52,124 nt of DNA from Candidatus Gastranaerophilales bacterium (GCA_944322675.1 CALUPO010000013.1:1-52124), one strand, 5' to 3'. Shown: positions 40,796 through 50,767, counted from the first letter of the stretch. Notes: generated from the sequence alone by a model not told the origin. Translations and numbers: made by a program.

Positions 40796-41447
40796 CTTTA
40801 ATATAATCCTTTCTTTTTCAACCGGTAAAGATAGTATTATGGCATTATATTATCTATTACAAAATGGTCACAAAATTGAAAACGCATTTGTCACTTTAAA
40901 TAGTGAGTATAAAAGAGTTAATTTTCATTCAATTAATGAAAAATTAATTGCTAAGCAGGCAAGTTCTTTAAATTTAAATATTGAAAAAATTTATATAGAT
41001 AAAAGTGCAACAATTGAAGAATATAAAGATAAAATGACTCCTTATTTTATGAAGTTTAAAATGTCGGGTTTTAGAAATATAGCTTTTGGTGATATATTTT
41101 TGACCGAATTAAAGGATTTTCATGATAACCATTTGAATGAACTTAATATGACAGGTGTTTATCCTTTGTGGGGAAAATCATCAAAAGATGTAATAAATGA
41201 ATTTTTACATTTAGGATTTAAAGCAATAATAACTTGTATAGATTTAAATATGCTTGATAAATCATATTTAGGTCAAATTTTAGATAAAAAATTGCTTGAT
41301 ACTTTCCCTACAAATGTTGATATTTGTGGAGAAAATGGAGAATATCATACTTTTGTTTTTGATGGACCAATTTTTAAAAATATGGTTGACTTTAAAGTTA
41401 AAAATATTTATCAAAAAGATAATTTTGCATATTTAAATTTAATTTAG
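40782..41447 (+). CDS. Dph6-like ATP-binding protein (ATP_bind_4 / AANH superfamily)
   Basis: 221 residues. The N-terminal PP-loop is [16 protein letters not shown], and the family signature [17 protein letters not shown] lies near the C-terminus; [11 protein letters not shown] matches the middle conserved block. Dph6 is an ATP-dependent amide ligase for diphthamide in eukaryotes and archaea; bacteria lack diphthamide, so bacterial members likely adenylate another substrate. It is the intact paralogue of the disrupted gene at 38782-39564. It overlaps the upstream unknown gene by 14 bases and the convergent mnmG stop by 4. Confidence 0.88.
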   Translation: MKSSNFNIILSFSTGKDSIMALYYLLQNGHKIENAFVTLNSEYKRVNFHSINEKLIAKQASSLNLNIEKIYIDKSATIEEYKDKMTPYFMKFKMSGFRNIAFGDIFLTELKDFHDNHLNELNMTGVYPLWGKSSKDVINEFLHLGFKAIITCIDLNMLDKSYLGQILDKKLLDTFPTNVDICGENGEYHTFVFDGPIFKNMVDFKVKNIYQKDNFAYLNLI

Positions 41448-43309
41448 ATTTTGTGAGATTCAATTAAAACCATTAAAACTGAAATATCGGCTGGTTTAAC
41501 CCCACCAATTCTATTTGCTTGAGCCAAATTTGAAGGTCGAACTTTTGCAAGTTTTTCACGTGTTTCAATTGAAATATGTTTAATTTGCATATAGTCAATA
41601 TTTTGAGGAATTTTAACTTTTTCCAATTTTGAACTTTGCAATACCTGATTTTCTTGACGTTTTATATAACCATCGTATTTTAGTTTTATTGAGACTGTTG
41701 TTGTAATGTCATCCGGTAAATTTAAATTTTTTGTTGTTTCATCTAACTCTTTTAAAACATTATATTCAATGCCGGGGCGTTTTAATAATTCATTTAGGTA
41801 TGTACCTTTTGAGATTTTTTCATTATATTTTGCCAAGATTGCATTATTTTGTTCGTTAGCTAGAATTTTAGTGTTTGAAAGTCTAATAATTTCATCATTT
41901 ATTGTTTTTTCTTTATCTTTAAATATTTTATATCTATAGGAATCAACGAGTCCTATTTTATATCCTATTTCAGTAAGTCTTTCATCGGCATTATCTTGTC
42001 TTAATAAAAGTCTATATTCACTTCTTGAAGTAAGCATGCGATATGGTTCGTCTAAGTCTTTTGTAACAAGGTCGTCTATTAATGTACCAATATAAGAGGA
42101 ATTGCGTGATAATGTAAGCATATTTTCTTCATTATCAATATATTTAACAGCATTAATACCTGCAATAAGCCCTTGAGCAGCTGCTTCTTCATATCCGCTT
42201 GTGCCATTAATTTGACCGGCAAGGAATAAACCTTTTATTTTTTTTGTCATAAGTGTGTGATTTAACTGATATGATGGGATATAATCATATTCAACAGCAT
42301 AAGCAGGCTTTATTATATGGACATTTTCAAGCCCCGGGAGTGTTTTTAACATTTCGATTTGAACATTTGCTGCAAGACTTGTTGAAAACCCTTGCACATA
42401 CATTTCATAAGTGTTTTTACCTTCAGGCTCAATAAAAATATGATGTGAAGGATTTTGTGCAAATCTAATTATTTTATCTTCAATGCTTGGACAATATCTT
42501 GGACCTTTGCCGTGGATTAAGCCTGAATACAGAGGAGAAGTGTTAATATTTTCTTTAATAATTTGGTGTGTTCTTTCATTAGTTCTTGTTAAATAACAAG
42601 GATATTGCTCACGAATTGGTCTATTTGGCAAAAAAGAAAAGAAACTTAAAATGTCATCACCGGGTTCAAGCTGCATTTTGTTAAAGTCTATCGTTCTGCC
42701 ATCAACACGGGCCGGTGTTCCTGTTTTGAGTCGTTTTACATCAAATCCAATTGTTCTTAAACAATCAGAAAGTCCATTTGCACTTGCTTCACCAAGTCTT
42801 CCAAATTCTTGAGAGGTGTGTCCCACCCAAATTTTACCGTTTAATGAAGTCCCGGTTGTAAGAATAACGGATTTTGCATAATATTCAAGTCCAAATTCAT
42901 CAACAAGCCCCATTACAGCATCATTTTTAACGATAAGTGATTTAATTATGCATTGTTTGAGAGAAATATTTTTTTCATTTTCAATGACTTTTCTCATAAA
43001 AGCCATATATTCTTTTTTGTCGCTTTGAGCACGAAGAGCATGAACAGCAGGACCTCGAGAACGATTAAGCACTTTCATTTGCATATATGTTTCATCAGCA
43101 GCTATTCCCATTTGACCGCCAAGTGCATCAATTTCACGAACCAGACACGATTTTGCAGGACCGCCAATTGCCGGGTTGCAAGGCATAAGTGCAATATTAT
43201 CTAAGTTTAATGAAACAAGCAAAATTTTAGCCCCTAATCTTGATGCACTTAAAGCTGCTTCACATCCGGCGTGCCCCGCCCCAACTACTATTACATCATA
43301 TTTAAACAT
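41444..43309 (-). CDS. mnmG: tRNA uridine-5-carboxymethylaminomethyl modification enzyme MnmG (GidA)
   Basis: 621 residues, full length. The FAD-binding N-terminus is [20 protein letters not shown]; other signatures are [20 protein letters not shown], the [11 protein letters not shown] segment, [50 protein letters not shown], and [18 protein letters not shown]. MnmG works with MnmE to modify the wobble uridine of several tRNAs. MnmE is not in the window. The minus-strand -10 TATAAT ends 6 bases before the ATG, suggesting a leaderless mRNA. It is convergent with the Dph6-like gene. Confidence 0.98.
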   Translation of the reverse strand: MFKYDVIVVGAGHAGCEAALSASRLGAKILLVSLNLDNIALMPCNPAIGGPAKSCLVREIDALGGQMGIAADETYMQMKVLNRSRGPAVHALRAQSDKKEYMAFMRKVIENEKNISLKQCIIKSLIVKNDAVMGLVDEFGLEYYAKSVILTTGTSLNGKIWVGHTSQEFGRLGEASANGLSDCLRTIGFDVKRLKTGTPARVDGRTIDFNKMQLEPGDDILSFFSFLPNRPIREQYPCYLTRTNERTHQIIKENINTSPLYSGLIHGKGPRYCPSIEDKIIRFAQNPSHHIFIEPEGKNTYEMYVQGFSTSLAANVQIEMLKTLPGLENVHIIKPAYAVEYDYIPSYQLNHTLMTKKIKGLFLAGQINGTSGYEEAAAQGLIAGINAVKYIDNEENMLTLSRNSSYIGTLIDDLVTKDLDEPYRMLTSRSEYRLLLRQDNADERLTEIGYKIGLVDSYRYKIFKDKEKTINDEIIRLSNTKILANEQNNAILAKYNEKISKGTYLNELLKRPGIEYNVLKELDETTKNLNLPDDITTTVSIKLKYDGYIKRQENQVLQSSKLEKVKIPQNIDYMQIKHISIETREKLAKVRPSNLAQANRIGGVKPADISVLMVLIESHKI

Positions 43310-43315
43310 ACTTAT

Positions 43316-43321
43316 ATTATA
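43316..43321 (-). promoter_or_regulatory. -10 box for a leaderless mnmG mRNA
   Basis: TATAAT on the minus strand ends 6 bases before the mnmG ATG. A TTGGCG 16 bases before it may be the -35. Confidence 0.6.
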
Positions 43322-43366
43322 ACCCGTAAATTAAATCCGCCAATATTCTTTTTGTATTTATAATAT

Positions 43367-43426
43367 AGGCGGCACAGCCGACATTATTTAGATTATAATA
43401 TCGCAAATTTGTCGGCTGTGCCGCCT
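43367..43426. repeat. Long GC-rich palindrome
   Basis: Perfect 17-base arms, AGGCGGCACAGCCGACA (43367-43383) and its complement (43410-43426), enclose a 26-base AT-rich loop. It lies upstream of mnmG, so it is not that gene's terminator. Confidence 0.85.
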
Positions 43427-43473
43427 TTCATTTTAATAAAAACTTTGGGATTTATATATTAGTTTACACTAAG

Positions 43474-43960
43474 TTTTGTGAAAAGTTGTATACAAATTTC
43501 AATATTTTGATGTCTTCCGGATAATTTTATCCCTCTCCTTTTTTAGTGTGAGGGCGGGGTGGTTTTAATATCGAACTTTAACAAATTAATTACTTTAATG
43601 TCCTCCGGACGGGGCAGCTTTTACGCAAAAGCTGCACAAAACCGCAACCCACTTGGTTTTCGTATATTCACACGACTCAACTTGAGCCTCCTTAACTCGT
43701 GCACTTCGTGCACTCAAACAAAAGGAGGCTTTGACAATGTTTCGTCTGTGACTATTACTCAAACCTGCGTATGGGTTGCCATTGTTGACCTCTTTCTCCA
43801 ACTTCTTTATTCCCCCTCTTCTTTTTTTAGCTTTAGGGTTAGGGCGAGGATGATTTTAATGCAGCTTTGTTTCACATTTTTTTTAAGAATTATTTAAAAA
43901 TTAATTTAACATCCTCCGGACGAAGAAGCTTTGTGTAAAGTTGTATATAAATCCTAAAAC
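43474..43960. repeat. Mosaic of direct repeats and hairpins
   Basis: Two diverged direct repeats of about 100-120 bases (43529-43623 and 43810-43932) share ATCCYYCTCTT, GGGCGRGG, GRTTTTAAT and ATCCTCCGGACG. Between them are two hairpins: GCAGCTTTT-ACGC-AAAAGCTGC (43614-43635) and AGCCTCCTT/AAGGAGGCT (43685-43730), which encloses GTGCAC-TTC-GTGCAC (43699-43713). Flanking motifs such as AAAGTTGTATA recur at both ends (about 43483 and 43938). Base composition differs from the neighbouring genes. It looks like a decayed mobile or repetitive element; the small frames inside are not convincing genes. Confidence 0.7.
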
Positions 43961-44017
43961 TTTTTATTAATGTCATTTATTTGTTCATTAAATATAACAA
44001 CTTAGCATAATTTAAGT

Positions 44018-44023
44018 TATAAT
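44018..44023 (+). promoter_or_regulatory. -10 box for a leaderless hydE mRNA
   Basis: TATAAT ends 7 bases before the hydE ATG; the -35 region is weak. Confidence 0.55.
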
Positions 44024-44030
44024 ATTTTTT

Positions 44031-45038
44031 ATGAAAGATTTAATTTTAAAAGCAAAAAATAAACACGATTTATCATTTGATGAAATTGTAGCTTTGCTTA
44101 AATATAAAAATCAAGATGAAATTTTTAAAGCTGCAAATGAAATTCGAGAAAAATATGTTGGCAATGGTGTCCATATTCGTGGACTTATTGAGTTTTCAAA
44201 TGTTTGTAAACAAAATTGTAAATATTGTGGAATTAGAGCACAAAATAAATGTCAGGAACGATATCGATTAAGCGAGGATGAAATAATTCAAACAGTTTCG
44301 GAAGCAACAAATTTGGGGTATAAAACAATTGTTCTTCAAAGTGGAGAGGATGATTATTTTGATGAAAAAAAAATGATTTCTTTAATAAAAAAAATAAAGA
44401 AATATGATGTTGCTTTGACTTTAAGCATTGGTGAAAAAACACATGAAAATTATAAAGCTTATAAAATGGCTGGGGCTGACAGGTATTTACTTCGTATTGA
44501 AACAACAGATAAAACGTTATATAAAAAAATGCATCCAAATATGAGTTTTGAAAATAGAAAACTTTGTCTATACAATTTAAAGAATCTTGGTTTTGAAACA
44601 GGAAGTGGCTGTTTGGTAGGGTTGCCGGAACAATCTATTGAAAGTTTGGCTTGTGATATTTTATTTTTTAAAGAACTTGAAGCTGATATGATCGGTATTG
44701 GTCCTTTTATTGCAACAAAAAAAACACCACTTGAAATGTTTCAAAATGGTGACATTTTCTTAAGCTTTAAAGTTATGGCAATTGTTAGACTTTTGATGCC
44801 TGATATCAATATCCCTGCAACAACAGCCATGGAAACATTGTTGGAGGACGGGAGAAAAATCGCTTTACAAAGTGGTGCTAATGTAGTTATGATTAATATT
44901 ACACCACAAATATATCGTTTGAGATATAATATTTATGACAATAAAAATTTTGCAAATGTTTCACTTTCTGAGATAAAAAAATTACTTTCTTCTTTAAACA
45001 GAACAGTTGCTTTAGATTTTGGTTCTCATAAATCTTAA
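44031..45038 (+). CDS. hydE: [FeFe]-hydrogenase maturase HydE (radical SAM)
   Basis: 335 residues. The radical SAM cluster motif is CKQNCKYC (C59, C63, C66). HydE-like segments include HIRGLIEFSNVC, GIRAQNKCQERYRLSEDEI, TIVLQSGEDDYF, RIETTDKTLYKKMHP, GLPEQSIESLACDILFF, and IPATTAMETLLEDGR. HydE, with HydF and HydG, builds the dithiomethylamine-bridged 2Fe subcluster of [FeFe]-hydrogenase. Neither HydF, HydG nor the hydrogenase is in the window. PylB and BioB are related alternatives, but the pattern fits HydE best. 40 bases before a holB-like gene on the same strand. Confidence 0.92.
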   Translation: MKDLILKAKNKHDLSFDEIVALLKYKNQDEIFKAANEIREKYVGNGVHIRGLIEFSNVCKQNCKYCGIRAQNKCQERYRLSEDEIIQTVSEATNLGYKTIVLQSGEDDYFDEKKMISLIKKIKKYDVALTLSIGEKTHENYKAYKMAGADRYLLRIETTDKTLYKKMHPNMSFENRKLCLYNLKNLGFETGSGCLVGLPEQSIESLACDILFFKELEADMIGIGPFIATKKTPLEMFQNGDIFLSFKVMAIVRLLMPDINIPATTAMETLLEDGRKIALQSGANVVMINITPQIYRLRYNIYDNKNFANVSLSEIKKLLSSLNRTVALDFGSHKS

Positions 45039-45078
45039 ATTGACTTTGATTATTTATTTATATTAAACTTGATTTGTT

Positions 45079-46056
45079 ATGTTTAGTCTGTGTTTAAAAC
45101 AAAATTATCCTTTTTTAACTAATTATTTTGAAAAAATGTTTTCAAATGATGTTTTAAAAATCCCAAATTCTATAGTTTTTTATGGACTTGATTCATTGGC
45201 ACAATATTATTTTTCACTAAACATTGCCAAAATATTGAATTGTCTTGAGAATAAAAAAATAGACTGTCAATGCCAAAATTGCAATTGGATAAATAAAAAT
45301 ATGCATCCAAGTGTTATTACTGTTTCAAAAACAGATACAAAGCCTGATAATGACAATTCAAAAACCGTAATTTCAGTAAAACAAATTGAAATGATAAAGC
45401 AGATGATTTTTTCGCGACCAATTGATTATTATACAGTTGTTATTTTTACTGATAATGAAATAGTTAAAACTAATACTGTTCAATATTTGAAAAGTAAGTT
45501 AGATGGTATAAATTTTCCTCATCCGCAAGGTCAAAACTTAAAAGAAAATGAATTTTATCTGCCAAAAGGTTTAAGTCGTAAAGTATTTCAAGAAGAAGCT
45601 TCTAATTCCTTATTAAAAATGATTGAAGAACCACCATCAAAAGTTCTTTTTATTTTTTTAACAAAGGATTTGAATGACTTAATTGAAACAATTATTTCTC
45701 GCAGTGTTACTTTTTGTTTAAATTCAAATATGAAACCAACATTTGATACTTCTCAATGTAACGAGGTTTTCGATTTTTATTTTAGTAACATTAAATACAA
45801 TCCTTTTGAGTTTATTAAAAAATTAAATGAGTTAAGAAAAAATAATAAAGAAGAAAGTTTTTCCTACCTTATCGATACATTTGAATATTATCTTCAAAAG
45901 TTGTTGCTATCTAATATTAATAACAATAAATTAACCTACCTGATAAAAAAAGACATACAAACACTTGAAAATTCAAAAAAAATGGAAAATTCTTATGTGA
46001 GAGAAAGTTTAATTATTGAAAATATAGCATTTAATTTTGTTAAAAATCGAGATTAA
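45079..46056 (+). CDS. holB: DNA polymerase III delta' subunit-like protein
   Basis: 325 residues. The pattern is of the clamp-loader delta'/DnaX group: SIVFYGLDSLAQYYF in the Walker A position without the Lys, so probably not an ATPase, as in delta'; a small Cys cluster CQCQNCNW for the zinc module; EEASNSLLKMIEEPPSKVLFIFLT; and IISRSVTF, where the SRC motif has Ser-Arg-Ser. It likely helps load the sliding clamp. The start has no obvious ribosome-binding site. It ends 1 base before the convergent antiporter stop. Confidence 0.85.
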   Translation: MFSLCLKQNYPFLTNYFEKMFSNDVLKIPNSIVFYGLDSLAQYYFSLNIAKILNCLENKKIDCQCQNCNWINKNMHPSVITVSKTDTKPDNDNSKTVISVKQIEMIKQMIFSRPIDYYTVVIFTDNEIVKTNTVQYLKSKLDGINFPHPQGQNLKENEFYLPKGLSRKVFQEEASNSLLKMIEEPPSKVLFIFLTKDLNDLIETIISRSVTFCLNSNMKPTFDTSQCNEVFDFYFSNIKYNPFEFIKKLNELRKNNKEESFSYLIDTFEYYLQKLLLSNINNNKLTYLIKKDIQTLENSKKMENSYVRESLIIENIAFNFVKNRD

Positions 46057-46057
46057 A

Positions 46058-47809
46058 CTACTGTAAAATATCTTTATTATTTCCCTCTTCATTTTGATTA
46101 TTTTGTTTATTACAGCCACATTCAATTTCATTACATAATAATCCAAATTCATTGAAAATATAGTTTGATAGAATTTGAGAAACAGCAAGTTCGCCCGAAA
46201 AAACAATATTTGCACCTTTAGCTTTTAAAGCTTCAATGTCATTAATATATGATGTATTAACAAGAATTTGAACATTTGGGTTTATGGATTTTACTATTTC
46301 AATAATTTCTTTACTTGAAGCAAGCGTTGAAGAAATTATAAAAGCTAGTGCATTATTAATTCCTGCTTTTATTAAAACCTCACGTTGCATAGCATCACCA
46401 TATAATGCATTTAAACAATTTGAATTTTTATCTTTGATTTTTTTAACAGTATCAATATTAAGCTCTATTATATTTACACTAATACCTTTATCATTAAGTA
46501 TTTTTGTAACAGCTTGCCCAACAGGCCCATATCCAACTATAATAACATAGTCTTGCTCATTGATTTCATTATTTATATTAATTTTTAAAACACCTTCCTC
46601 GTTATTGTTTTGGACAGAGTTTATATTTATGCCTTTTTTATTTAAAAATTTAACGAATGGATTTATAGCTTTATACAATATAGGATTTAAAGTTATAGAA
46701 ATAATACTTGAAGCAATTATGGCACTATAAGCTTCTTGTGGTAAAATATTTAATGATGTTCCCATAGAAGCAAGTATAAATGAAAATTCACCTGTTTGAG
46801 CAAGTGCAATACCTATTGATATGGCTTGTTTTAAAGGTTTCTTTAGAAGTAATACAACTAAAAAAGCTATAAGAGGCTTGATTATTAAAATTATAAATAA
46901 GGTTAAAAACATTAATTGCCAACTATTTTTTAACTCATTAATATCAAGCAGCATGCCAACTGATACAAAAAATAAAACAGCAAAAATATCTTTAATTGGC
47001 AAAGCTTCTGAAGCTGCACGGGATGAAAAATCTGATTGACCCACAACAATACCAGCTAAAAAAGCCCCTAAAGCCATTGAAGCATCAAAAAAATGAGCCG
47101 AACCAAATGCAATTCCAATTGCAAGAGTCAAAATAGACAATGTGAATAAATCACGTGAACCTGTTTTGGATATAAAAGTTAGAAAATAGGGTATTAATTT
47201 TCCACCTACAATAAGTGTAAAAACTGTTAAAAATATAAGTTTTAAAATAGTTACACCAAAAATTGGCAAAATATTTGCATTTGAAATATCTGGTGAAAAA
47301 ATAGCAGGTAGCAAGACAAGAACTAAAATTGTAAATAAATCTTCAACAACAAGCCAGCCCACTGCTGTGTGTCCTATTTTGGTGTGTAAAACCCTGTTAT
47401 CCGACAATACACGCATTAATACGACAGTACTTGCAACAGAGATAGAAATACCAAAAACTAACCCGGCTTTATAATCCCATCCAAAAAAATGAGCTAAAAA
47501 CATTGAGGTTATTGTGGTTATAACTATTTGAGAAATTGCACCCGGTATAGCTACATTTTTTACGGCTATTAAATCTTTAATATGAGAATTTAAACCGACT
47601 GAAAACATAAGCAATATTACACCTATTTCAGCAAATTGTGCTGCTGTGTCATAATCAATATGTAAATTTGGAATAAAATTAACTAAAATCCCTGCAAATA
47701 TATACCCTACAATTGGTGAAAGTTTTAAATATTTTGATATTAAACCAAAAACTAAAGCGATTGATAAACCGCCTATTAAAGTAATTATTACATCTATATT
47801 ATGAGTCAT
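46058..47809 (-). CDS. CPA2-family cation/proton antiporter with TrkA-N domain
   Basis: 583 residues. The first 390 or so form a membrane domain with about 12 helices of the Na+/H+ or K+/H+ exchanger type (GYIFAGILVNFIPN, ASTVVLMRVLSDN, HTAVGWLVVEDLF, ALGAFLAGIVVGQS). A cytoplasmic Rossmann TrkA-N/RCK domain follows (YVIIVGYGPVGQAVTKIL, IELNIDTVKKIK, LYGDAMQREVL). A Cys-containing tail, NEIECGCNKQ, is unusual. Such proteins export K+ or Na+ and are often gated by nucleotides. A GGAATGA Shine-Dalgarno-like sequence precedes the ATG. It is convergent with holB. Confidence 0.93.
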   Translation of the reverse strand: MTHNIDVIITLIGGLSIALVFGLISKYLKLSPIVGYIFAGILVNFIPNLHIDYDTAAQFAEIGVILLMFSVGLNSHIKDLIAVKNVAIPGAISQIVITTITSMFLAHFFGWDYKAGLVFGISISVASTVVLMRVLSDNRVLHTKIGHTAVGWLVVEDLFTILVLVLLPAIFSPDISNANILPIFGVTILKLIFLTVFTLIVGGKLIPYFLTFISKTGSRDLFTLSILTLAIGIAFGSAHFFDASMALGAFLAGIVVGQSDFSSRAASEALPIKDIFAVLFFVSVGMLLDINELKNSWQLMFLTLFIILIIKPLIAFLVVLLLKKPLKQAISIGIALAQTGEFSFILASMGTSLNILPQEAYSAIIASSIISITLNPILYKAINPFVKFLNKKGININSVQNNNEEGVLKININNEINEQDYVIIVGYGPVGQAVTKILNDKGISVNIIELNIDTVKKIKDKNSNCLNALYGDAMQREVLIKAGINNALAFIISSTLASSKEIIEIVKSINPNVQILVNTSYINDIEALKAKGANIVFSGELAVSQILSNYIFNEFGLLCNEIECGCNKQNNQNEEGNNKDILQ

Positions 47810-47957
47810 AAATTCATTCCATCTCTTTATTACTTAATTATTAATTATATAAAAATTATTATAAGGTTACAACTATATTAAATTCTTGTACTTATCTTTA
47901 TTTAAGGTAAAATTTTATAAGTTATGTTGATTTTAAAGCTTAAGGGGGGATATCAAA

Positions 47958-48602
47958 ATGACAAAGATAAGTGAAATAAAACTTGCAGTATTTGATTTTG
48001 ATGCAACTATAATGGATGGTGAAACAATAAATTTTTTGGCAAAAGAGGCAAATGTTGAAAATGAAGTTTCTGAAATTACTCATTTAGCAATGAATGGTGA
48101 GATAGATTTTTTTGAAAGTTTAATTAAACGTGTAAGTCTTTTAAAAGGTTTAAGTGAAAAAAAAGTTAATGATATTTGTCAAAATTTACCTCTTGTTTGT
48201 GGTGCAAAAGAACTTGTGAGTTACTTAAAAAATAATAATGTAACAGTGGTTTGTTTAAGCGGCGGGTTTAAAAATGCTACAGAACCTATATGTAAAAAAC
48301 TTGGTTTTGACGCTTCATTTTCAAATACTTTGCATGTAAAGGATGGTTTTTTAACAGGTCTTGTTGGTGGAGAAATGATGTTTTCAAATAGTAAAGGTAT
48401 AATGATTAATAAAATTCAAAACCTTTTAAGTATCGATAACACTCAAACGCTTGTTTGTGGTGATGGTGCAAATGATATAAGTATGTGTAAATATGCAAGT
48501 CATAAAGTGGCTTTTTGTGCAAAAGATGCATTAAAAAAAGTTTGTAATTATCATGTTGAAAATAAAAATTTAAGTGAAATAATTAACATATTTGAAAAAT
48601 AG
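47958..48602 (+). CDS. serB: Phosphoserine phosphatase SerB (HAD-IB family)
   Basis: 214 residues. HAD motif I is FDFDATIMDGE (nucleophile D13, D15), motif II CLSGGF, motif III with the Lys in SNSKG and motif IV LVCGDGANDISM. The SerB-type helical cap (NGEIDFFESLIKRVSLLKG) is present. It hydrolyses phosphoserine to serine. An AAGGGGGGA ribosome-binding site precedes the ATG. The downstream transporter gene follows after 59 bases, with its own AAGGAG. Confidence 0.93.
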   Translation: MTKISEIKLAVFDFDATIMDGETINFLAKEANVENEVSEITHLAMNGEIDFFESLIKRVSLLKGLSEKKVNDICQNLPLVCGAKELVSYLKNNNVTVVCLSGGFKNATEPICKKLGFDASFSNTLHVKDGFLTGLVGGEMMFSNSKGIMINKIQNLLSIDNTQTLVCGDGANDISMCKYASHKVAFCAKDALKKVCNYHVENKNLSEIINIFEK

Positions 48603-48661
48603 CTTAATTTTATGATACTATACAATTAAGAATAAAAATTTAAGGAGTAAGAAGAAAAAAT

Positions 48662-50074
48662 ATGGAAAACACAGCTTTAAAGGAATCAGACTCTCAAAAC
48701 CAGGGACTAAAAAGATTTTCAACATTTCAATTGCTTAATTTTTGTCTTGGTTTTTTCGGGCTTCAATTTGCATGGCAAATGAGAATTATTTTATCTGGTC
48801 CTGTCACTGAAAATTTAGGTGCATCACCATTATTATTTGGTTTAATATGGCTAGCAGGTCCATTTACCGGTATGGTTGTGCAACCAATTGTTGGTGCTTT
48901 AAGTGATAAAACGCATACACGTTTTGGTCGTCGTCGTCCATATTTACTTTCTGGTGCAATTTTGGCAAGTATAGCTTTAATTGCTTTTCCAAACTCACAA
49001 AATATAATAAATGGTTTATTTTCAAGTATAGGTATTGCTGTTCCGACATTTGCTGCTTTGTTTTTTGCAGCGATAATGATATGGGTTATTGATGCTTGTG
49101 TAAATATTGCTCAAGGTCCTTATCGTGCTTTAATTCCTGACACTATGCCTCAAGAACAACATAGTGTTGCCAATTCTTTTTTAAGTTTTGCAATAGGTCT
49201 TGGCTCTGTTATTGCTGCAGGTACCGCTCCTATTCTAAAATGGGCTTTTGGTTTTCAAATGTCAATAAATGCTCAATTTTATATGGCTGCTATTGCTTTT
49301 TCTTTAGGGATGATATGGACTTGTTTAACAATTAATGAATTAAAAAATAAAAATGTAAATAAAGAAAAAGAAACGTCTAAAGATGAAGTAGAATCTAGTT
49401 TCTTTAATGACTTAAAAGAGTTTTTCCTTCTTTCGCCTGAAGTTGGAAAAATTTGTTGGATGCAGTTTTTTACCTGGATTGGCACAATGTGTATGATGAT
49501 ATTCTTTACACAATACACAATCCACACAATATATGGAGTACCTGATTTAACAAGTGTTAGCGAAGCTGTTAAAACACAGTTTGAACAAGCTACTTTAAAT
49601 GGTACAAATTTATCTTCAATTGGTTTTGCTGCTTTTAACTTGATATGTTTTATTATTTCTATCCCACTTGGGCTTTTGTCATCAAAATTTGGTAATAAAA
49701 AAGTTCATATCGTTTCTTTGTTATCAATGGCATTGGCATTTTTAGGATTGACTTTTGTTAAGGATATCCCTTCTGTTATGTTTTTTATGGGACTAGCAGG
49801 CATTGGTTGGGCAAGCACTTTATCTCTTCCTTTTGCAATGCTATCTCAATATATAAAACCGGGAACTGAAGGGTCTGTTATGGGGATATTTAATATTTTT
49901 ATTGCAGGACCTCAAGTGTTTGTTTGTACTTTAATTCCCTGGATAATAAATGCAAGACCTTTTACTCAAAATGGAATGATAAATTATCATTGGGAGTATG
50001 CTTTATTTATTGGAGCGTTAATGTTGCTTTTTGCTTCTTTTATTACTTCTTTTATAAAAGAAAAAAATGCATAG
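48662..50074 (+). CDS. MFS sugar transporter, SLC45/GPH-like
   Basis: 470 residues with about 12 membrane helices. The N-terminal FQLLNFCLGFFGLQFAWQMR, LIWLAGPFTGMVVQPIVGAL, SDKTHTRFGRRRPYLLSGAI and the second-half LSSKFGNKKVH and PGTEGSVMGIFNI segments match the SLC45/sucrose-maltose group of the major facilitator superfamily. These transport disaccharides with protons. No sugar-utilising enzyme is nearby. The AAGGAG is 14 bases before the ATG, longer than usual. A terminator follows. Confidence 0.9.
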   Translation: MENTALKESDSQNQGLKRFSTFQLLNFCLGFFGLQFAWQMRIILSGPVTENLGASPLLFGLIWLAGPFTGMVVQPIVGALSDKTHTRFGRRRPYLLSGAILASIALIAFPNSQNIINGLFSSIGIAVPTFAALFFAAIMIWVIDACVNIAQGPYRALIPDTMPQEQHSVANSFLSFAIGLGSVIAAGTAPILKWAFGFQMSINAQFYMAAIAFSLGMIWTCLTINELKNKNVNKEKETSKDEVESSFFNDLKEFFLLSPEVGKICWMQFFTWIGTMCMMIFFTQYTIHTIYGVPDLTSVSEAVKTQFEQATLNGTNLSSIGFAAFNLICFIISIPLGLLSSKFGNKKVHIVSLLSMALAFLGLTFVKDIPSVMFFMGLAGIGWASTLSLPFAMLSQYIKPGTEGSVMGIFNIFIAGPQVFVCTLIPWIINARPFTQNGMINYHWEYALFIGALMLLFASFITSFIKEKNA

Positions 50075-50090
50075 TTTTATATAAACTTAA

Positions 50091-50127
50091 AAACCTCTCA
50101 ACTTAAAAAATTGAGAGGTTTTTTTAT
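50091..50127. terminator. Bidirectional terminator
   Basis: AAACCTCTCAA pairs with TTGAGAGGTTT, with a T-tract on the plus strand and an A-tract at the other end. It separates the plus-strand transporter from the minus-strand coiled-coil gene. Confidence 0.92.
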
Positions 50128-50133
50128 TATTAA

Positions 50134-50595
50134 TTATTGTTGTGCAGCAGCTTGAGTTTCCTGGTTATAATTATTTTTAATGTTTTCCCACATTTCTTTT
50201 TCTGTTTTGGCTTTATTAAGTTCCTGGCTTATTCTTTGACCTTCTTTTGAAATTTCATCAAAATCGACAATACTATCAGCAGCAACTTCTTCAACTTCTT
50301 TCACACCATCGTTATATGCTTGTTGTAATTCAAGATATTGTGCTTGATATTGTTCCTGAGTTATTGTTCCTGCAGTTAATTGTTCTTCTAATGATGCAAC
50401 ATCTGTATCAAATTTGCTGCTTAATTGTTCGGTTGCAGCTGTTTTATAATTATCAATTTGTGATTGTGCATCAATACTTTGTTCAGTTAGCATTATGTCA
50501 AGTTTTTCAAGTCTTGTCACGTCACGTGTTAATGATGCGACACGGGATGTGGCAAGTTGAAGCATTCCAAATTTTACTGTTATACTATTTGACAT
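50134..50595 (-). CDS. Small coiled-coil protein, unknown function
   Basis: 153 residues, almost entirely alpha-helical, with heptad repeats (LTRDVTRLEKLDIMLTEQSI, LEEQLTAGTITQEQYQAQYL, SQELNKAKTEKEMWENIKNN) and a Gln/Ala-rich C-terminus. The N-terminus MSNSITVKFGMLQLATSRV is not a signal peptide. No family is recognised; it may be a cytoplasmic chaperone-like or structural protein. It is in the same orientation as the IWV/DUF697-like pair upstream, with a 170-base gap. Confidence 0.75.
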   Translation of the reverse strand: MSNSITVKFGMLQLATSRVASLTRDVTRLEKLDIMLTEQSIDAQSQIDNYKTAATEQLSSKFDTDVASLEEQLTAGTITQEQYQAQYLELQQAYNDGVKEVEEVAADSIVDFDEISKEGQRISQELNKAKTEKEMWENIKNNYNQETQAAAQQ

Positions 50596-50767
50596 TATGT
50601 ATTTTGGTCCTTAATTAACTCTATATATATAAAAAATATTTAAATAATATAATTTCATATTATATAAAAATTGTTACAAAATTTAATATTAATTTTCTTA
50701 TTTTTGTAAATTGACTCATCTTATGCAAAAAAAGTTTAATGATTGATACTAAAAAATATAGTATATC

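Noticed and set aside
43595-43801. Minus-strand 68-residue ORF in the mnmG-hydE gap
   Set aside because: It runs through the hairpin and repeat block, has no Shine-Dalgarno, and shows no similarity to a known family.
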